Notes: generated from the sequence alone by a model not told the origin. Numbered from the stretch's first letter, positions 45,361 to 54,681 are shown. The stretch is DNA of 64,000 bases from Sideroxydans sp. (GCA_016124455.1 WGNQ01000005.1:58733-122732); one strand, 5' to 3'. A program made the numbers and translations.

Positions 45361-46752
45361 ATGCCAATGCTAAGCCTTGAGATTGATAGCGCGACGCCGC
45401 TCATCGAGCAGATTACGAGTGCGATCAAGAAGATGATTGACGATCGCGGGCTGCGTGCCGGGGTGGGCATGCCGTCGATCCGCAAATTTGCGCAGGAGCA
45501 TGGCATAAGCCGCTTTACCGTGGTGCAGGCATATGACCGGCTGGTTGCGATGGGCTATTTGCAGTCGCGCAAGGGTTCCGGCTTTTATGTTGCGCCGCGT
45601 CCGAGGACGGAAACCTCGATGGACTCGACCTGTCAGCCGGACAGTGCGGTAGATGTGGTCTGGCTGTTGCGGAAATCCCTGGAAGACCGCTCCAGCAAGA
45701 CGATGCCGGGTGCCTGGTGGCTGCCGGCATCGTGGATGGAGGAAACCGGCATCAGGAAAAGCATGCGCACGCTGGCGCTGAAAAGCGGCGAATTCCTGAC
45801 CGCCTACGGCACGCCAAGCGGCTACCTGCCGTTGCGCGAACTGTTGCAGAGCAAGCTGGCCGGCATCGGTATCGCGGCGGACACTTCGCAGATCATCCTG
45901 ACGGCAGGTGTCACCCACGCGATGGATCTGGTGACGCGCCACCTGGTGCGGGCCGGCGATGCGGTGCTGGTCGACGACCCCGGCTATTTCATCCTGTTCG
46001 GCGGGTTGAAATCGTTTGGGGCCAAGGTTATTGGCGTGCCCTGGAACCAGGACGGCCCGGACACCCATGCGATGGAGGCGTTGATCAGGGAACACAAGCC
46101 CAAGGTGTTTTTCACCAATACCATCCTGCATAACCCGACCGGCGCCAGCATTTCCCAGCCGGTCGCCTACCGCGTCCTGCAGCTGGCCGAAAAATACGAC
46201 CTGACCCTGGTTGAGGACGATATCTACGGCGACTTCCATCCGGCTGCGGCTACGCGGCTGGCCACGCTCGACCAGCTCAACCGCGTGATCTATGTGAGCA
46301 GTTTCTCGAAGTCGGTCTCGGCCAGCCTGCGTGTCGGCTATTTCGCATGCAGCCGCGAGATGGCAGCCAACCTGTGCGACGTCAAGTTGCTTACCGGCCT
46401 CACGACTTCCGAGGTGAGCGAGCGCCTGATGTACCAGTTGCTGACCGACGGGCATTACCGCAAGCATCTCGACAAGTTGCGCGCCAAATTGACGCAGGCG
46501 CGGCAACGCACCATCGTCAAGCTCGAAAAGCTCGGCTTCACGATCCATTGCGAGCCGGAGGGCGGGATGTTCATCTGGGCGAAGCCTGGCGATAGCGCCA
46601 ATTCCGCCGAGATGGCGATTGCCGCCGCGAAGACCGGCATCATGCTGGCGCCGGGCAATATGTTCCGTCCAAACCAGGAAGCTTCGCCCTGGTTGCGCTT
46701 CAATGTCGCGCATTGCGATGACGAGGCGACTTTCGAATTCTTTTCCGGCTAA
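45361..46752 (+). CDS. MocR-type GntR regulator / PLP aminotransferase-like protein
   Basis: This 463-residue protein has an N-terminal winged helix (RKFAQEHGISRFTVVQAYDRL, about 40-65) and a fold-type I aminotransferase domain. The PLP Lys is in SSFSKSVSASLRVGY (K317), with DDPGYF and EDDIYGDF as cofactor-site features. MocR proteins use PLP or its adducts as effectors rather than acting as enzymes. It faces a small membrane-protein gene across 151 bp carrying operator repeats. Which pathway it controls is unknown. Confidence 0.88.
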   Translation: MPMLSLEIDSATPLIEQITSAIKKMIDDRGLRAGVGMPSIRKFAQEHGISRFTVVQAYDRLVAMGYLQSRKGSGFYVAPRPRTETSMDSTCQPDSAVDVVWLLRKSLEDRSSKTMPGAWWLPASWMEETGIRKSMRTLALKSGEFLTAYGTPSGYLPLRELLQSKLAGIGIAADTSQIILTAGVTHAMDLVTRHLVRAGDAVLVDDPGYFILFGGLKSFGAKVIGVPWNQDGPDTHAMEALIREHKPKVFFTNTILHNPTGASISQPVAYRVLQLAEKYDLTLVEDDIYGDFHPAAATRLATLDQLNRVIYVSSFSKSVSASLRVGYFACSREMAANLCDVKLLTGLTTSEVSERLMYQLLTDGHYRKHLDKLRAKLTQARQRTIVKLEKLGFTIHCEPEGGMFIWAKPGDSANSAEMAIAAAKTGIMLAPGNMFRPNQEASPWLRFNVAHCDDEATFEFFSG

Positions 46753-47006
46753 GTCCGGCCGTTTCCAGTTCGCCTGTTGCGGTCCGGGGCAGTGACTCCC
46801 GGGATTTCCGGCATGCTTTGCGCACCAAAAGCATCCCGAACATCAGCCTGGATGCGCGCTAATTGTGCGTAAAAGTATGATGAATTTATTGCATTTTCTG
46901 CAACATGTTGACTTGATTGGGGATGCGTTTCAGGCGCAGTAATTGCTTATATACGGGGGCAGGGAACTGCACTGGTATTCCAACATTTTTGAAAATGGGC
47001 AATGCA

Positions 47007-47264
47007 ATGAGCATGAAGATTCGTTATCACGTCATACCTGACAAGGATGGCCATGGTGTGATGATCTTCGATTCGGAAACAGACGCCATTCAACATCCCG
47101 CCTGCTGGCAGGACATCTCTGCCTATTATTTTTACCTGGTAGATCGCGGGAGAATCGAGGAGTCGCAGACTTTACTGGCCGAAAGCATGGCCGGCCACAA
47201 GCCGATCACCAACATGGTCGTGTCCATCTCCAAGCCGCCGCCGACGAACAACGGTTTCCGCTAG
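47007..47264 (+). CDS. Small hypothetical protein
   Basis: About 85 residues; ATG codons at 46995, 47007 and 47013 are in frame and no strong ribosome site decides between them. The product (MKIRYHVIPDKDGHGVMIFD, then WQDISAYYFYLVDRGRIEES) resembles a compact alpha/beta protein. I do not recognise the family. It is a single gene, followed by a hairpin terminator at 47307. Confidence 0.5.
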   Translation: MSMKIRYHVIPDKDGHGVMIFDSETDAIQHPACWQDISAYYFYLVDRGRIEESQTLLAESMAGHKPITNMVVSISKPPPTNNGFR

Positions 47265-47306
47265 GCGGTTAGCGGGACAGGGGAGACCGCGGCGGGGCCG
47301 CAGTAG

Positions 47307-47330
47307 GCCCGGCATCGCCGGGCTTCCTTG
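47307..47330 (+). terminator. Rho-independent terminator
   Basis: GCCCGGC (47307-47313) pairs with GCCGGGC (47317-47323) over a three-base loop, then TTCCTTG. It lies 43 bp after the small gene that ends at 47264. The T run is impure, so efficiency is uncertain. Confidence 0.6.
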
Positions 47331-47378
47331 TTTGTGTTAGCTTTAGCGGGTTCCTGCGATGACACCCAAGTGAAGCAC

Positions 47379-48365
47379 ATGATCCCGTTCTCCATTCTCG
47401 ACCTGTCACCTGTCAACGAAGGCAGCGATGTCGCGCAGTCGTTCCGCAACACGCTGGCGCTCGCGCAGCACGGGGAGCGCCTGGGCTACCGGCGTTTCTG
47501 GCTGGCCGAGCATCACGGCATGCCGGGCATTGCCAGTGCCGCGACTGCGGTGCTGATCGGGCATGTCGCGGGCGGCACCTCGACCATCCGCGTCGGCGCC
47601 GGCGGCATCATGCTGCCCAACCATTCGCCGCTGGTGATCGCCGAGCAGTTCGGCACGCTGGAATCGCTCTATCCCGGACGCATCGACCTCGGGCTCGGGC
47701 GCGCACCGGGTTCGGACCAGCTCACCGCGCGCGCCTTGCGCCGCAACCCCGCCTCCGGCGACGAGTTCCCGCAGGATGTGGCCGAGCTGATGGATTATTT
47801 TACGGCGACGCGCCGGCATGCGGTCAAGGCCGTGCCGGGCGCCGGCCTGAACGTGCCGATCTGGATACTCGGCTCCAGCCTGTTCGGCGCGCAGCTGGCC
47901 GCCGCCATGGGGCTGCCCTATGCATTTGCCTCGCATTTCGCGCCGGCGCAGATGATGCAGGCGATCAGTATGTACCGTTCCACTTTCCAGCCGTCTGCGC
48001 AACTGGACAAGCCGTACGTGATGCTCGGCTTCAACGTGTTTGCGGCGGACAGCGAAGATGAGGCACACTTGCTCGCGACCTCGATGCAGCAGGCATTCGT
48101 CAACCTGCGCAGCGGCCACCCGAAGAAGTTGCAGCCGCCGGTGGCAGGCTATTACGACACGCTGCCGCCGCAGTTCTGCGATATGCTCGACGACGTGCTG
48201 GCCTGTTCCGCGATCGGTGCGCCCGATACGGTGCGGCAGGCGCTGCAGGCATTCATCGAACAGACCGGCGCGGACGAGCTGATGATCACCTCTCAGATCT
48301 TCGACCATGCCGCGCGGCTCAGGTCGTACGAGATTACGGCCGGGATTCACGCAACACTGGATTGA
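47379..48365 (+). CDS. LLM-class flavin-dependent oxidoreductase (luciferase-like)
   Basis: This 328-residue protein begins [17 protein letters not shown] and contains [48 protein letters not shown] and [14 protein letters not shown], which define the bacterial luciferase-like group close to E. coli YhbW. These TIM-barrel enzymes use reduced flavin; the substrate is not known. The open frame extends to 47328 but that part lacks homology. It is followed by yjbQ after 9 bp. Confidence 0.92.
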   Translation: MIPFSILDLSPVNEGSDVAQSFRNTLALAQHGERLGYRRFWLAEHHGMPGIASAATAVLIGHVAGGTSTIRVGAGGIMLPNHSPLVIAEQFGTLESLYPGRIDLGLGRAPGSDQLTARALRRNPASGDEFPQDVAELMDYFTATRRHAVKAVPGAGLNVPIWILGSSLFGAQLAAAMGLPYAFASHFAPAQMMQAISMYRSTFQPSAQLDKPYVMLGFNVFAADSEDEAHLLATSMQQAFVNLRSGHPKKLQPPVAGYYDTLPPQFCDMLDDVLACSAIGAPDTVRQALQAFIEQTGADELMITSQIFDHAARLRSYEITAGIHATLD

Positions 48366-48374
48366 GCGACAGCT

Positions 48375-48800
48375 ATGTGGATACAAAAGGAAATATGCCT
48401 GCAACCGCGGGCCCGGGGCTTTCACCTGATCACCGAGGAACTGTTGCGCGAACTGCCCGAGCTGCGCAATTTCAGCATCGGCATGATGAATGTTTTCATC
48501 CTGCACACCTCGGCATCGCTCACGCTCAACGAGAATGCCGACCCCACGGTGCGTCAGGATTTCGAGAGTTACTTCAATCATGCGGTGCCCGAAAATGAGC
48601 CGTACTACCTGCACCAGGACGAAGGCCCGGATGACCTGCCCGCGCATATCAAATCCAGCATGCTCGGCAACAACCTGAATATCCCGGTTGCCAATGGCCG
48701 GCTCAGGCTGGGGACCTGGCAGGGGATATACCTGTGCGAACACCGCAACTACGGCGGCAACCGGCGGCTGGTGGTGACGGTACAGGGCGAGCGCCAATGA
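48375..48800 (+). CDS. yjbQ: YjbQ/UPF0047 family protein
   Basis: This 141-residue protein matches UPF0047: RGFHLITEELLRELPEL, FILHTSASLTLNENADPTVRQDF, HIKSSMLGNNLNIPV and LGTWQGIYLCEHR. Members have weak thiamin-phosphate synthase activity and coordinate metal with the conserved His residues in this region. The stop overlaps the next start (ATGA at 48797-48800). Confidence 0.92.
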   Translation: MWIQKEICLQPRARGFHLITEELLRELPELRNFSIGMMNVFILHTSASLTLNENADPTVRQDFESYFNHAVPENEPYYLHQDEGPDDLPAHIKSSMLGNNLNIPVANGRLRLGTWQGIYLCEHRNYGGNRRLVVTVQGERQ

Positions 48801-49447
48801 CGACCCCGCCTGATGCGCTGCTGTTCGTTGCCCCGGGTTGCCCGCACTGTGCGACCGTGTTGCGCGGGCTGGACGAACTGGCCGGGCAGGGTCGGGTCGG
48901 GAAGCTGACGGTGGTAGACGTGGCCGAGCATCCCGAACAGGCGGAAAAATTCGGCGTGCGCGCTGCACCCTGGCTGCGGCTGGGCCCGTTCACGCTGACC
49001 GGCGCGCACAGTTCGGCCGAACTGCGGCAGTGGGCCGAATGGGCGAACGGCGAGGAAGGGACGGCGCACTATGTCGAGCACCTGTTAAAGCAGGGCGGCT
49101 ACCAGCAGGCCGCGGCATTCATCGACGTCAACATGCGGCGCCTCAAGCCGCTGCTTGCCATCGTCGCCGATCCCGGTGCCGACCTGCATGTGCGCCTCGG
49201 GGTCAGCGCGTTGCTCGAAGCGCACGCCAACACGCCGGTGCTGCAGAGCCTGTTGCCGCAACTGGCAGAACTCACCCGCCATGCCGACTATCGCGTGCGC
49301 GCCGACGCGTGTTACCTGCTCGGCCTTACCGGCAGTGCCGCCGCACTCACGCCTGTCGAGGCCTGTCTCGACGATGCACACAAAGAGGTGCGGGAAATCG
49401 CGGCAGAGGCGATGGATGCGCTGAAGAAACGGAATGTGAAAACGTGA
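48797..49447 (+). CDS. Thioredoxin-fold / HEAT-repeat fusion protein
   Basis: This 216-residue cytoplasmic protein has an N-terminal thioredoxin-like domain (about 1-85) with the redox motif C15-PH-C18 in VAPGCPHCATV and the cis-Pro in RAAPWLRL. A helical HEAT-like region follows (about 110-216) with YRVRADACYLLGLTG and HKEVREIAAEAMDAL repeats. The combination suggests a redox-active subunit that binds a partner through HEAT repeats. It is co-translated with yjbQ (ATGA overlap). No function is assigned. Confidence 0.75.
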   Translation: MTTPPDALLFVAPGCPHCATVLRGLDELAGQGRVGKLTVVDVAEHPEQAEKFGVRAAPWLRLGPFTLTGAHSSAELRQWAEWANGEEGTAHYVEHLLKQGGYQQAAAFIDVNMRRLKPLLAIVADPGADLHVRLGVSALLEAHANTPVLQSLLPQLAELTRHADYRVRADACYLLGLTGSAAALTPVEACLDDAHKEVREIAAEAMDALKKRNVKT

Positions 49448-49465
49448 TGCGGAGCGGGTATGCCG

Positions 49466-50137
49466 CTAGCGCGCATATCCGATCGCCTGCAGTGCCGCGT
49501 AAATCTTTTCGGCCAGCAGTGCATGTCCCGCAGCATTGGGGTGTATCTGGTCGCCCTTGAGCTTGGGGTCGGAAAGCACGTCGGCGATTGCGTCCTCGAT
49601 CAGCGGAACCTGCTGTGCTTCGGCGATTTTCCGGTAGAAATCGGGTGCCGACAGGTGCTGGAAAACTGCCCCCATCACGTTGGGCTCGGGCGTTGCGAGC
49701 AGCACCGCTTTTGCGCCGTGTGCCTTGACCAGCGCGAGCATCTGCTCGAGATTGGCGACGGTCTCCTGTTGCGGGATGTGGCGCAGCATGTCGTTGCCGC
49801 CCAGCGTGATCAGCACCAGCACCGGAGCGTGCTGTTCGAGCAGGTAGGGCAGTCTCTTCAGCGCGTCGGCGCTGGTGTTGCCGTTTATGCCGCCGTTGAT
49901 TACGGCCCATCCGGTTTTCTGCTCCAGCAGTGCGGGCCAGGCCTGTGCGGTGGTGACGCCGGCGCCTGCGGTCAGGCTGTCGCCCAGCGCCAGCACCGGG
50001 CTGTCGGCGGGCAGGGCTTGTTCTTTGGCTTTGCCGGAGCAGGCGGCGAGCAGCACCGCGGCGGCGACCAGCAAAAGCCAGCGGATGGCGGATCGGTGCA
50101 GCCTGCCTGAATGAGTCGGGAGACGGATTGGATGCAT
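49466..50137 (-). CDS. SGNH-hydrolase arylesterase (TesA-like lipoprotein)
   Basis: This 223-residue enzyme has an N-terminal lipobox (LLAAC, Cys33), so it should be lipid-anchored. Block I ALGDSLTAGAG has the nucleophile Ser54, block III is GGND (LITLGGNDM), and block V DQIHPN supplies Asp and His; all catalytic residues are present. It resembles TesA thioesterase/arylesterases, which act on short acyl esters. The start at 50137 gives an unusually long n-region; another ATG lies further upstream. It is convergent with the thioredoxin-HEAT gene. Confidence 0.88.
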   Translation of the reverse strand: MHPIRLPTHSGRLHRSAIRWLLLVAAAVLLAACSGKAKEQALPADSPVLALGDSLTAGAGVTTAQAWPALLEQKTGWAVINGGINGNTSADALKRLPYLLEQHAPVLVLITLGGNDMLRHIPQQETVANLEQMLALVKAHGAKAVLLATPEPNVMGAVFQHLSAPDFYRKIAEAQQVPLIEDAIADVLSDPKLKGDQIHPNAAGHALLAEKIYAALQAIGYAR

Positions 50138-50181
50138 GGCGGAAAGGTAGCGCAATCGAGTGATTTTGGCCACCCGCCCGG

Positions 50182-50508
50182 CTATGCCTGCCACACGCCG
50201 AATCCCGCCTCGCGCAGGTCGATGCCGATTTCCACTTCGCGTTCGCAGGCCTCGTCATACGACATCGGGTTGAAGCCTTCGTACAGGTCGGGCAATAGCC
50301 GCAAGCCATATTCTTTGGCGTAGCGGTTGGACTGGATGCCGGCCTTGTGCTTGTCGAAGCGCAGGTCGGGATCGAGCCCGGTCATGCCGACGTAGACGCA
50401 GGGCTTGCCCGGAATGTAGCCGGGATTGCACTTCCTGAATCTGGCTTCGTGCAGGACGTCTTTCGACAGTTCGATCACATAGACGTGGTAGTGGTTGCGG
50501 CGCGCCAT
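50182..50508 (-). CDS. GIY-YIG-like protein
   Basis: This 108-residue protein reads HVYVIEL, then after an insertion PCVYVGMTG, then DLRFDKHKAG and a Glu in ACEREVEIGIDLREAGF. This is the GIY-YIG order: first Tyr strand, YVG strand, catalytic Arg with a basic patch, and metal-binding Glu. The loop between the two strands (about 20 residues, Cys-containing) is longer than usual. GIY-YIG proteins cleave DNA; this short version could also be a nucleic-acid binder. It lies 16 bp downstream of the 91-residue paralogue gene. Confidence 0.55.
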   Translation of the reverse strand: MARRNHYHVYVIELSKDVLHEARFRKCNPGYIPGKPCVYVGMTGLDPDLRFDKHKAGIQSNRYAKEYGLRLLPDLYEGFNPMSYDEACEREVEIGIDLREAGFGVWQA

Positions 50509-50524
50509 CTGGCAACCCGTTTAT

Positions 50525-50800
50525 TTACTCTTTGGCTGGCTTGGTGATGTTGATTACTTGCGCACTCGGCGGTTCGCCGTCCGCGTAATAGGGTTTGGCC
50601 TGGTCGAAGTCGAGCGCCTCGGCCAGCTCTTTTTCGCGCTCCGAAATCAGGCCGAAACAATCCTTGATGTCCTGGATGGTGTTCTCCGATAGCGGGTTGG
50701 TGCGTCCGCCGTGCGGGGTGACGTCTTTGACGATATTGCCCAGGGTTTTGCGCATCAGGCGCAGGATGCGCTGTTCCTTGCTTAACTCTTTTGCGTCCAT
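50525..50800 (-). CDS. Conserved 91-residue protein, paralogue of 39480-39752
   Basis: The product MDAKELSKEQRILRLMRKTL continues with GNIVKDVTPHGGR, PLSENTIQDIKDCF and ELAEALDFDQAKPYYADG, close to the protein at 39480-39752, with the differences mainly at the C-terminal end. The start at 50800 matches the paralogue's start by alignment; the longer ORF to 50833 adds a dissimilar segment. It lies upstream of the GIY-YIG-like gene, whereas the other copy precedes an M23 peptidase. The function is unknown; a nucleoid or cell-cycle role is only a guess from similar annotations. Confidence 0.75.
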   Translation of the reverse strand: MDAKELSKEQRILRLMRKTLGNIVKDVTPHGGRTNPLSENTIQDIKDCFGLISEREKELAEALDFDQAKPYYADGEPPSAQVINITKPAKE

Positions 50801-50935
50801 GGATATAGCCCATCTTGAGTTGAAAGAAGTCACTTTACTGGAATTATCGCGGGGACGGGTTTGAAATTATTTTTCGCATATGCACTATCATTGTCCGGAA
50901 CAGCGTCGCATTTCTTGTTCCCCGGAGTCCGCACC

Positions 50936-52660
50936 ATGAAATTCCATCCGCTCGCCAGCTACCTGATTGCCGCCACGCTTGCGCTTGGCCAGTTCAATGC
51001 ACAGGCCGCTTCGCAGCCACCGGTCGCCGCCGAACACGGCATGGTGGTGACGGCGCAGCATCTCGCAACGCATGTCGGCGTCGACGTGCTGAAGGCAGGC
51101 GGCAACGCGGTGGATGCGGCAGTGGCGGTGGGCTATGCGCTGGCGGTGGTTTATCCGGCGGCGGGCAATCTCGGCGGCGGCGGCTTCATGACGATAGCGC
51201 TGGCAGACGGGCGCAAGACTTTCCTCGATTTTCGCGAGAAGGCGCCGCTGGCTGCGACGGCGAACATGTACCTCGACAAGGACGGCAACGTGGTGAAGGG
51301 CGCGAGCACTTATGGCTACCTCGCGGTCGGCGTACCGGGTACGGTATCGGGCATGGAGCTGGCGCGTGAGGAGTACGGCACGATGCCGCGTGCCGCACTG
51401 CTCGCTCCGGCGATCCGCTATGCGCAGCAGGGCTTTGTGCTCAGGCCGGGCGATGTCGAGATGCTGGCGACCGCGACCGATGCCTTCAGGAAAGATCCGG
51501 CTTCAGCCTCGATTTTCCTGAAGCATGGCGAGCCGTTCCGTGCCGGGCAGAAGCTGGTGCAGCATGACCTTGCGCGCACGCTGCGGCGGATCAGCCAATC
51601 GGGTGCGGATGGTTTCTACAAGGGGCCGGTCGGCGCCGCCATTGTGGCGAGCATGCGGGCGGGCGGCGGCATCATCACCCAGGCCGACCTCGACCAGTAC
51701 CGCGCGCGCGAACTCAAGCCGGTCGAATGCAGTTACCGCGGCTACGGCATCGTGTCGGCGCCGCCGCCGAGTTCCGGCGGCGTGACGCTGTGCGAGATGC
51801 TGAACGTGCTCGAGGGCTACCCGCTGCACGATCTCGGCTATCGTTCGGCGCAGGCGATGCAGTACCAGATCGAGGCGATGCGCCATGCCTATGTCGACCG
51901 CAACAGTTATCTCGGCGACCCGGACTTTGTGCACAACCCGCTCGACCGCCTGCTCTCGCCCGCCTATGCCGCAAAAATCCGCGCGGCGATCGATCCGCAC
52001 CAGGCCGGTGTTTCCAGCGACATGGCGCCCGGCGTCGCGCCACACGAAGGCACCAATACCACGCATTACTCGATCATCGACCGGTGGGGCAATGCGGTGT
52101 CGGTGACCTATACGCTGAACAACTGGTTCGGCGCCAAGGTCACCGCCGCGCATACCGGTGTGCTGCTGAACGACGAGATGGACGACTTCACCAGCAAGGT
52201 CGGCGTGCCGAACAGTTACGGCCTGGTGCAGGGCGAGGCGAATGCGATCGCACCCGGCAAGCGCCCGCTGAGTTCCATGACGCCGACCATCGTCACCCGG
52301 GACGGCAAACCGGTGATGGTGCTCGGCACGCCCGGCGGCAGCCGCATCATTACCGTGGTGCTGCTCACCATGCTCAATGTGATCGACTACGGCATGGACA
52401 TCCAGCAGGCGGTGGATGCGCCGCGCTTCCACCAGCAATGGCTGCCCGATTACACCAATCTCGAGGCGGGGGCGATCAGTCCCGGGGTGCGCGCCACGCT
52501 TGCAGGATGGGGGCAGAAATTCGGCCCGCCGCAGGAGGCCAACCACGTCGCGGCGATCCTGGTGGGGGCGTCCAGGCTGGGCGGCAAGCCGCTCGGCGAC
52601 AATCGCTATTACGGTGCAAACGATACGCGCCGCCACACCGGGCTGGCGCTGGGGTACTGA
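50936..52660 (+). CDS. ggt: Gamma-glutamyltransferase
   Basis: This 574-residue secreted enzyme has a signal peptide (ending AQA at about residue 25). The Ntn-hydrolase precursor contains the autocleavage site in EGTNTTHYSIIDR; Thr375 should become the N-terminal nucleophile of the small subunit. GNLGGGGFMTIAL, FREKAP and MTPTIV, with PGGSRI near the end, are family signatures. It hydrolyses or transfers the gamma-glutamyl group of glutathione in the periplasm. The start at 50936 has GGAG nine bases upstream. Confidence 0.95.
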   Translation: MKFHPLASYLIAATLALGQFNAQAASQPPVAAEHGMVVTAQHLATHVGVDVLKAGGNAVDAAVAVGYALAVVYPAAGNLGGGGFMTIALADGRKTFLDFREKAPLAATANMYLDKDGNVVKGASTYGYLAVGVPGTVSGMELAREEYGTMPRAALLAPAIRYAQQGFVLRPGDVEMLATATDAFRKDPASASIFLKHGEPFRAGQKLVQHDLARTLRRISQSGADGFYKGPVGAAIVASMRAGGGIITQADLDQYRARELKPVECSYRGYGIVSAPPPSSGGVTLCEMLNVLEGYPLHDLGYRSAQAMQYQIEAMRHAYVDRNSYLGDPDFVHNPLDRLLSPAYAAKIRAAIDPHQAGVSSDMAPGVAPHEGTNTTHYSIIDRWGNAVSVTYTLNNWFGAKVTAAHTGVLLNDEMDDFTSKVGVPNSYGLVQGEANAIAPGKRPLSSMTPTIVTRDGKPVMVLGTPGGSRIITVVLLTMLNVIDYGMDIQQAVDAPRFHQQWLPDYTNLEAGAISPGVRATLAGWGQKFGPPQEANHVAAILVGASRLGGKPLGDNRYYGANDTRRHTGLALGY

Positions 52661-52663
52661 TGG

Positions 52664-54451
52664 CTAGTAGCCGAGTGCGCGCGCGCCCTGGTAGAAAGTG
52701 ATGCTGACCAGCCACGCCAGTGACAGCGACCAGAGGATGGAAACCAGCGTGAAGCCGGTATTTTTCGATTCGCTGCGCAGGGTGGCAATGGCGGACAGGC
52801 AGGGCGTATAGATCAGTGTGAACAGCATGAAGCTGTAGGCCTGCACCCAGTCCAGCTGCCCGGCCAGCTCATTGGTCAGGGCGTGGCCGGAGAGCCCGTA
52901 GATGACCGCGAGCGAACCGATCACGATTTCCTTGGCGACGAAGCCGAAGATCAGCGCAATGGTCAGCTCCGGCGTGATGCCGGTCGGGGCGAACAGCGGA
53001 TGCAGCCAGCCGCCGACGATGCCGGCCCAGGTGTCGGCGCTGGCCGGTGCGGCGGAAGGCGGCATGTGGGTGAGCAGCCATACCAGCACCACGCCGGCGA
53101 CGATGAACTTGGTGGCGCGATGCACGAAGTGATGCACTTCATGCCAGCCGCGCAGCACCATCTGGCGCAACGTGGGGAAGCGGTACGGCGGCAGTTCCAG
53201 CACGAACGGTTCGTTGCTCGGGAAGAAGCGCTTGAACAGCAGTGCGGTGAGGATGGCGCTGGCAAAGCTCAGCAGGTACAGGCTGAACAGCACCAGCGCG
53301 GCCGATTTGGGCGCGAACAGCGCGGCGGTGATGAATACGAACACCTGCAGCCGCGCCGAGCACAGCGAGAACGGGATCACCAGCATGGTGAGCAGGCGCA
53401 GCGTGCGCGAGCGCATCACGCGCGTGCCCATCAGTGCCGGCACGTTGCAGCCGAAGCCCATCAGCAGCATCACGAAGCTGCGTCCGTCCAGTCCCATCTT
53501 CGCCATCAGCGCATCCATCAGGAAGGCGGCGCGCGACAGGTAGCCGGTGTCCTCGACGATGGCCATGAACAGGAAGAACAGCACGATGATCGGCACAAAG
53601 GTGGCGACCGTGGCCACGCCGTTGTAGATACCGTCCAGCAGCAATCCCTGCAGCGCGTCGGGCAGGCTGCTCAGTAGCGGCACCAGCGCTGCGTCGTGCA
53701 GCCATGTGAACAGCATGCCGACGCCGGTTTGCAGCGGCTGGCCGAAAAAGAAGATCGCCTGGAACAGCAGGAACATGATGCCGAAGAATATCGGCAGTCC
53801 CAGCCACGGATGCAGCATCAGCCGGTCGAGTTGGGTGGTGAGGTTGTCGGACATGCGCGCGGGCACCTGCACCGAATGCTGCAGCACGCGCGCCATTTCG
53901 CTTTCGATGTACTCGTCCTGCTCAAGCTGGTCGCGTAGCTGCTCGGCCATGCCCGGCGTGGTGTAGCGCAGCGCCTTGGTGGCCGCCTGCAATGCTTCCG
54001 GATAGCCGCTGCCGTATTTTGCGCTGAGCAGGAAAATCGGAATGCCGAGCGCCTCGGACATTTTCCCGGCGTCGATGGTGATGCCGAACTTGCGCGCTTC
54101 GTCCGCCATGTTGAGCAGCACCACCATGTTCAGGTTGAGCTGCCTGAGTTGCAGCAGCAGGCTGAGCTGGCGCTCGATCTGGGTGGCGTTGAGCACGACC
54201 AGCGCGAGGTCGGGCACGTTCTCATGCAGGAAATGGCGCACCACTTGCTCGTCTTCGGAGAAGCCGTGCAGGTCGTAGATGCCGGGCAGGTCGATGACCT
54301 CCACCATGTCGCTGCCGAGCAGGATCTTGCCGGTCAGCAGTTCCACGGTAATGCCGGGCCAATTGCCGACACGTGCCGATGCGCCGGTCATGCGGTTGAA
54401 CAGGGTGGATTTGCCGGTATTGGGCATGCCCAATAACGCAATGCGCTTCAT
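52664..54451 (-). CDS. feoB: Ferrous iron transporter FeoB
   Basis: This 595-residue protein has a GTPase domain (G1 GMPNTGKS at 8-15, G3 DLPG, and NMAD in the G4 position) followed by a GDI-like helical region. Gate-containing membrane segments come next, with GFGCNVPALMGTRVMRSR and the second core repeat FVAKEIVIGSLAVIYG. It is shorter than E. coli FeoB (773) but membrane helices end normally. It moves Fe2+ into the cytoplasm under low oxygen. feoA lies directly upstream with a 4-bp overlap; no feoC is seen. Confidence 0.94.
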   Translation of the reverse strand: MKRIALLGMPNTGKSTLFNRMTGASARVGNWPGITVELLTGKILLGSDMVEVIDLPGIYDLHGFSEDEQVVRHFLHENVPDLALVVLNATQIERQLSLLLQLRQLNLNMVVLLNMADEARKFGITIDAGKMSEALGIPIFLLSAKYGSGYPEALQAATKALRYTTPGMAEQLRDQLEQDEYIESEMARVLQHSVQVPARMSDNLTTQLDRLMLHPWLGLPIFFGIMFLLFQAIFFFGQPLQTGVGMLFTWLHDAALVPLLSSLPDALQGLLLDGIYNGVATVATFVPIIVLFFLFMAIVEDTGYLSRAAFLMDALMAKMGLDGRSFVMLLMGFGCNVPALMGTRVMRSRTLRLLTMLVIPFSLCSARLQVFVFITAALFAPKSAALVLFSLYLLSFASAILTALLFKRFFPSNEPFVLELPPYRFPTLRQMVLRGWHEVHHFVHRATKFIVAGVVLVWLLTHMPPSAAPASADTWAGIVGGWLHPLFAPTGITPELTIALIFGFVAKEIVIGSLAVIYGLSGHALTNELAGQLDWVQAYSFMLFTLIYTPCLSAIATLRSESKNTGFTLVSILWSLSLAWLVSITFYQGARALGY

Positions 54452-54681
54452 ACCTTCCGGACCTTGATCTGCTCCGCCTCGTTCTTGCGTACCAGGATGT
54501 CGGTGGTGCCGATGCGTACCTGCAACGGGCCGGAGAAGCGCGCCTTGCGGATGACTTCGATATGTTTGCCCGTGCGGAAGCCCATTGCCAGCAGGCGCTG
54601 GTGCAACGGCTCATCGGTGTGGATCGCGACGATGGTCGCGCCCTCCCCGGGGGTGAGGCTGGAAAGTGCTACGGCAGGCAT
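54448..54681 (-). CDS. feoA: FeoA, SH3-like partner of FeoB
   Basis: This 77-residue protein has the FeoA pattern: VALSSLTPGEGATIVAI, RLLAMGFRTGKHIEVIRKA and GPLQVRIGTTDILVRKNEA. It is a cytoplasmic SH3-like protein that supports FeoB-driven iron import. Its stop overlaps the feoB start (ATGA at 54448-54451). No Fur box was seen by eye in the upstream 170 bp. Confidence 0.95.
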   Translation of the reverse strand: MPAVALSSLTPGEGATIVAIHTDEPLHQRLLAMGFRTGKHIEVIRKARFSGPLQVRIGTTDILVRKNEAEQIKVRKV

